Shown piece after piece: positions 61,001-64,000 of a DNA stretch of 64,000 nucleotides. Source of the DNA: Mesaphorura yosii (taxonomy: Eukaryota > Arthropoda > Collembola > Poduromorpha > Tullbergiidae); NCBI GenBank assembly GCA_009869945.1, contig WIXG01000001.1, positions 124,001-188,000 of the forward strand. The letters are read 5' to 3'. How positions within the stretch are numbered: position 1 is the stretch's first letter; each line of letters begins with the position of its first letter. The notes beneath the pieces were generated by a model. That model saw nothing but the letters and a program-made list of their open reading frames with translations. It searched no databases and was not told where the DNA came from. A program made the position numbers and the translations under genes.

Positions 61001-63215
61001 GTGGTGAGATCAATTTGACGACATTCGTGTCAAGTTTAGTGTGGTTTTGTATCAGAGTTGTTGTAAATTGTCAACTCCAACTCGTGTTTCATAACATCTA
61101 TGCGTGTTTATCAAGTTCGACTTGACCAAGACGGCGAAAAACCTTAATGCCAATAAATTCAGGAATATGATCTAAAGCCTGTTATAAACACAAAGTTTCA
61201 TCGCTTGCGCTTCGTCGAACATGCGTTCGATGATTGGCGGTGATTTATTAGGGGTATTCATGTGGTCTCTGGCAGATGTGTTATCTTGCATTTTCGCAGA
61301 TTCGCAGAACAGCGAAAGTCGTTGAAGAAACGATATTTGGCGGTTCAAGGTGTTTACAGATCTGCGAGTCCTCTTACCGAAATAATCACAGATTTCTAGT
61401 TAACGTATGTTAAATTAAAATAATTTTAATGGTATCAATAGTAAGGATATCGGTACTTGACCTAAACCCTTATTCTTTTCGCTTAATTTAGCTTATTAGT
61501 GAATTACCGAATTTAATTTGGAACACAGACATGCTGAAAGAACTTTTAGCCAACTGCTAAGAGATCTCGCAGATTTATATATGTCTGCGACTGTCGCAGT
61601 TTCGCGATTCATTCGCAGTTATGCTATTCAATCAGAGCAGAGAAAAACCTGCGAGGCACGGCGTACTTCGCAGATGTGCGAGACTGTGAGGCTCGCACTT
61701 CTACGAGGCCACCTCAGCAATAGCCCTATTGACAATTGTATTTCAAGATAAATAACTCATTCTTTTCAATTCTTAGCAGTATACTAAGCCTTGTAACCCT
61801 AAATTAGCTTGGGATGAAAGGTGCTGATGCGTTGTCCGAATCGAAGGTACAATAATCTGCTGGAGAACAGAAGACGATGTGCGAAGACTTCCCAACGTTT
61901 CTTGGCATTTGTGCAATTAACTGGGAAGTAATCGTCAAGGACGTATTAGGAAGATGTCAAGGTATCGCACTAATCGTGTCGTCACACAGCATTTGAGCGT
62001 TTAATTGAAGCAGAAGGTCACCGTCCATATAACATGAATGTAACTAATGAATTACGGGGGCAAGTCTTGTCGTCAGCGTAAAAGTACAAACCACAGCTTA
62101 AAGGCTCCATTATCGACCTGTCGAAATTGTCTCCGCTTGTCACTCAATTAAGTTCTTCCATTCCATATGCAGGCGCATAGACTACACAGAAGACGGACGT
62201 GGAGCGTACAAGCGCACGCCAAGCAATTAAGCCGCGCTTTCTTCTTATCTCAGGCTGACTCGATACATACAACAAAAGAGCGCAGATTAATTGCGTTGAA
62301 GGTTACTGCGAGCTATCTGAAACAAACGAGGAATTACAAAGCCCTGGCAGAGACACAGACAAGGCAAGTCCATGTATTGCATTGACATTTTAATTTTATG
62401 CATGCTCTCGTATCGAATCGAACTGAGTAGACCATTAATTTAATATCAAATGTAATCCTTTTAAATGTGACGCATTGTTCATTGCGCCGCACGCGTTGCA
62501 TTTGCAGTGGGTCATGCTTGACCCAGTAAATTGCACTAAATTGTGTGCAATTCAATGCAAATCCTGATTTGATCTATTTAACTCTATTGTTTCAGGACTA
62601 AAAGCTTTTGCCATTCCCACTTGCAAATTGGATGCGCCTTTTATTACGCATCACGCACGTAAGACCAAATTTTGCATTTAAATTGAAAATATTTTTATAA
62701 TTAATGCAATATTTTACGTTTTGCTTTTACGAGAATCTTTTCTTTGGGCAGACTGCACGTAGTCTATTAATTATGCAAGCGTTCATACGTGCGTGGTGGC
62801 TGCTGGGCTCGTCGTGGTTCAGAAAGGAATTCTTTCGTGTTCAGTGTGGCGTGGCAAAGTAGTAAATAAACTCGAGCGCCTTGTGTGCATTCTATTCAGT
62901 TTCGGTATTCGGCGTTCCTTTGTTTTAGCATCGACTTCAGGAGAGTTAGATTGGGTGGAATGCGTGAGTGGAGTTGACGCGATGTGCATTTTCGCTTTCA
63001 CTTGTTTACACGGTGTCAAGCGCGTTGGCGTTGGCAGAAATGTTTAGAATTAATTACAATAATTATGAAATAAATATTACGCAATTGATGAATTGATCTT
63101 TGAGGGCTCTGAAATGTGAGGCTTGCGGATGTCGGAAGATTTTTTCAGAAACTAATATTCACACCAGTCGATAATTTGCATTAGTTTTTTTTCTTATGTC
63201 TGCTTTGAGATAAGA
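58042..63215. other. Long intergenic region, no gene seen
   Basis: This stretch is AT-rich with short frames only. At 58860-59160 it has clustered TTGCGAATTGCG, CTCGAGTCTCGAG and CAATTGCCAATTGC words, which are simple-sequence decay. It should hold the promoter of the Pro-rich gene (left) and of the partial gene at 63216 (right). Confidence 0.5.
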
Positions 63216-63992
63216 ATGATACCAACCAATAATGTGAAAAAGGAAGGGCAGCAACTGCCACCAACACCTCCTCATGTAAATACTTCTCTGGGATTCATCA
63301 ACCAGGGAAGTCTCGATAGTAGAAGACCAAACCAAGTTGTGAGCAGCATCAGTTCAAGGTTGAGTCTGACTGATCAGTCGCTGAACACCGGTCGTGGGAC
63401 CAACATCCCGACACCACCACTACTGCCAGGCCAGCAGGAACAGGCGTGGGAACAGTCTTTGGGAAGGTCATGGGGAAACGGATGGTCATCCAACCAAAGT
63501 GTGGGCAGCATCGCCGGGAGTGAAGAGACGCTGAATTCCCGTGGTGGCGCCAAAATCCCAACGCCACCACCTCTGCCTCCGAGTCTGGGACAGGCAGCTC
63601 AGGAACGATCAGGGAAGAAGATTCAAACAAGGGCGAATGATCAAAAGCCCAATACTGGGCCTGGTCCTAACCCATCAACACCGTTGTCCAGTCGGGGAAG
63701 AGCGAAGCAGAAGCGTTCTAAGAAGTCGTGGGAAAGCAGGCGGTCGCCTAAACCCAATCCGAGTGCGAGTACTGCGTCGAGTGATCAATCCTTGAGCACC
63801 AGCTCTGGTCCCGCCGCCAGCGTGCAAGCCCCGTCGCCAGGCATGGGCCTGTCCAAGCAGCGCTCTGGTAAATGGTGGAAGCGAGCTGGCCGCAGGAAGG
63901 GAAGCAGACACGGTAACCGAGAGTCGCACAAGAAGTATAAAGAGTACAGTCCATCGTATGTGCACTTGCGACAGACTGATACAGAATCGGAT
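63216..63992 (+). CDS. Partial unrecognised protein, first or early exon, cut by the window end
   Basis: An open frame of 259 codons runs from ATG 63216 (MIPTNNVKKEGQQLPPTPP) to a donor (GAT|GTAAGTCT) at 63992, so the gene continues beyond the window. The sequence is Ser/Pro/Gly-rich. It has repeated blocks in which SLNTGRG or TLNSRGG precedes xxIPTPP and a Pro/Leu run, and a strongly basic end (KWWKRAGRRKGSRHGNR) that could be a nuclear or nucleic-acid-binding signal. There is no signal peptide or membrane segment. A T-rich tract and AG just before the ATG could be an acceptor, so upstream exons are possible and the start is not certain. I do not recognise the family. Confidence 0.6.
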
Positions 63993-64000
63993 GTAAGTCT

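Noticed and set aside
1-64000. CRISPR arrays, bacterial operons and retroelement or capsid genes
   Set aside because: No regularly spaced repeats, no prokaryotic gene organisation, and no reverse transcriptase, integrase or capsid motifs were seen in any frame.

Overview
The window is nuclear DNA from an invertebrate animal. Genes are split by many short GT-AG introns, coding exons have AATAAA signals and TATA boxes around them, and intergenic DNA is AT-rich and sparse in genes. The gene set (a cluster of CLCA-type proteins, a membrane dipeptidase with a long N-terminal extension, and a two-CHHC-finger GTSF1/Asterix protein) suggests an arthropod, perhaps a basal hexapod such as a springtail. 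That taxonomic guess is inference. All exon models were built by hand from splice sites, reading phase and family motifs, with no database search.

Layout. 1-4.3 kb: no gene recognised. 4.7-17.8 kb (minus): a 13-exon membrane dipeptidase gene with a predicted type II membrane topology; a MITE-like inverted-repeat cluster lies in one of its introns. 17.8-19.9 kb: intergenic, with a 16-nt match to 5.8S rRNA. 20.0-20.8 kb (plus): a small three-exon gene for a secreted Tyr-rich protein. 23.2-24.1 kb (plus): an unrecognised two-exon gene with a one-base frame break. 27.0-28.4 kb (plus): an unrecognised seven-exon gene encoding 265 residues. 31.8-33.3 kb (minus): a GTSF1/Asterix-like gene, a family linked to the piRNA pathway. 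34.3-49.7 kb (minus): three tandem CLCA-like genes with a degenerate SIAH-type RING relic between the first two. 49.8-56.4 kb: no gene seen. 56.5-58.0 kb (minus): a secreted Pro/Gln/Tyr-rich protein with a furin-type site. 58.0-63.2 kb: no gene seen. 63.2-64.0 kb (plus): the start of an unrecognised gene cut by the window edge.

The most interesting part is the CLCA-like array. All three proteins keep the CLCA architecture (signal peptide, Cys-rich N domain, VWA-like region, beta-sandwich domain, Thr-rich stalk, C-terminal membrane helix). All three have lost the HEXXH protease motif and the DxSxS metal site of the VWA domain, which suggests a lineage-specific family of non-catalytic cell-surface proteins. 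The dipeptidase also departs from its family: it has about 540 residues of low-complexity sequence before its membrane helix, and one of the two Asp of a conserved active-site loop is replaced.
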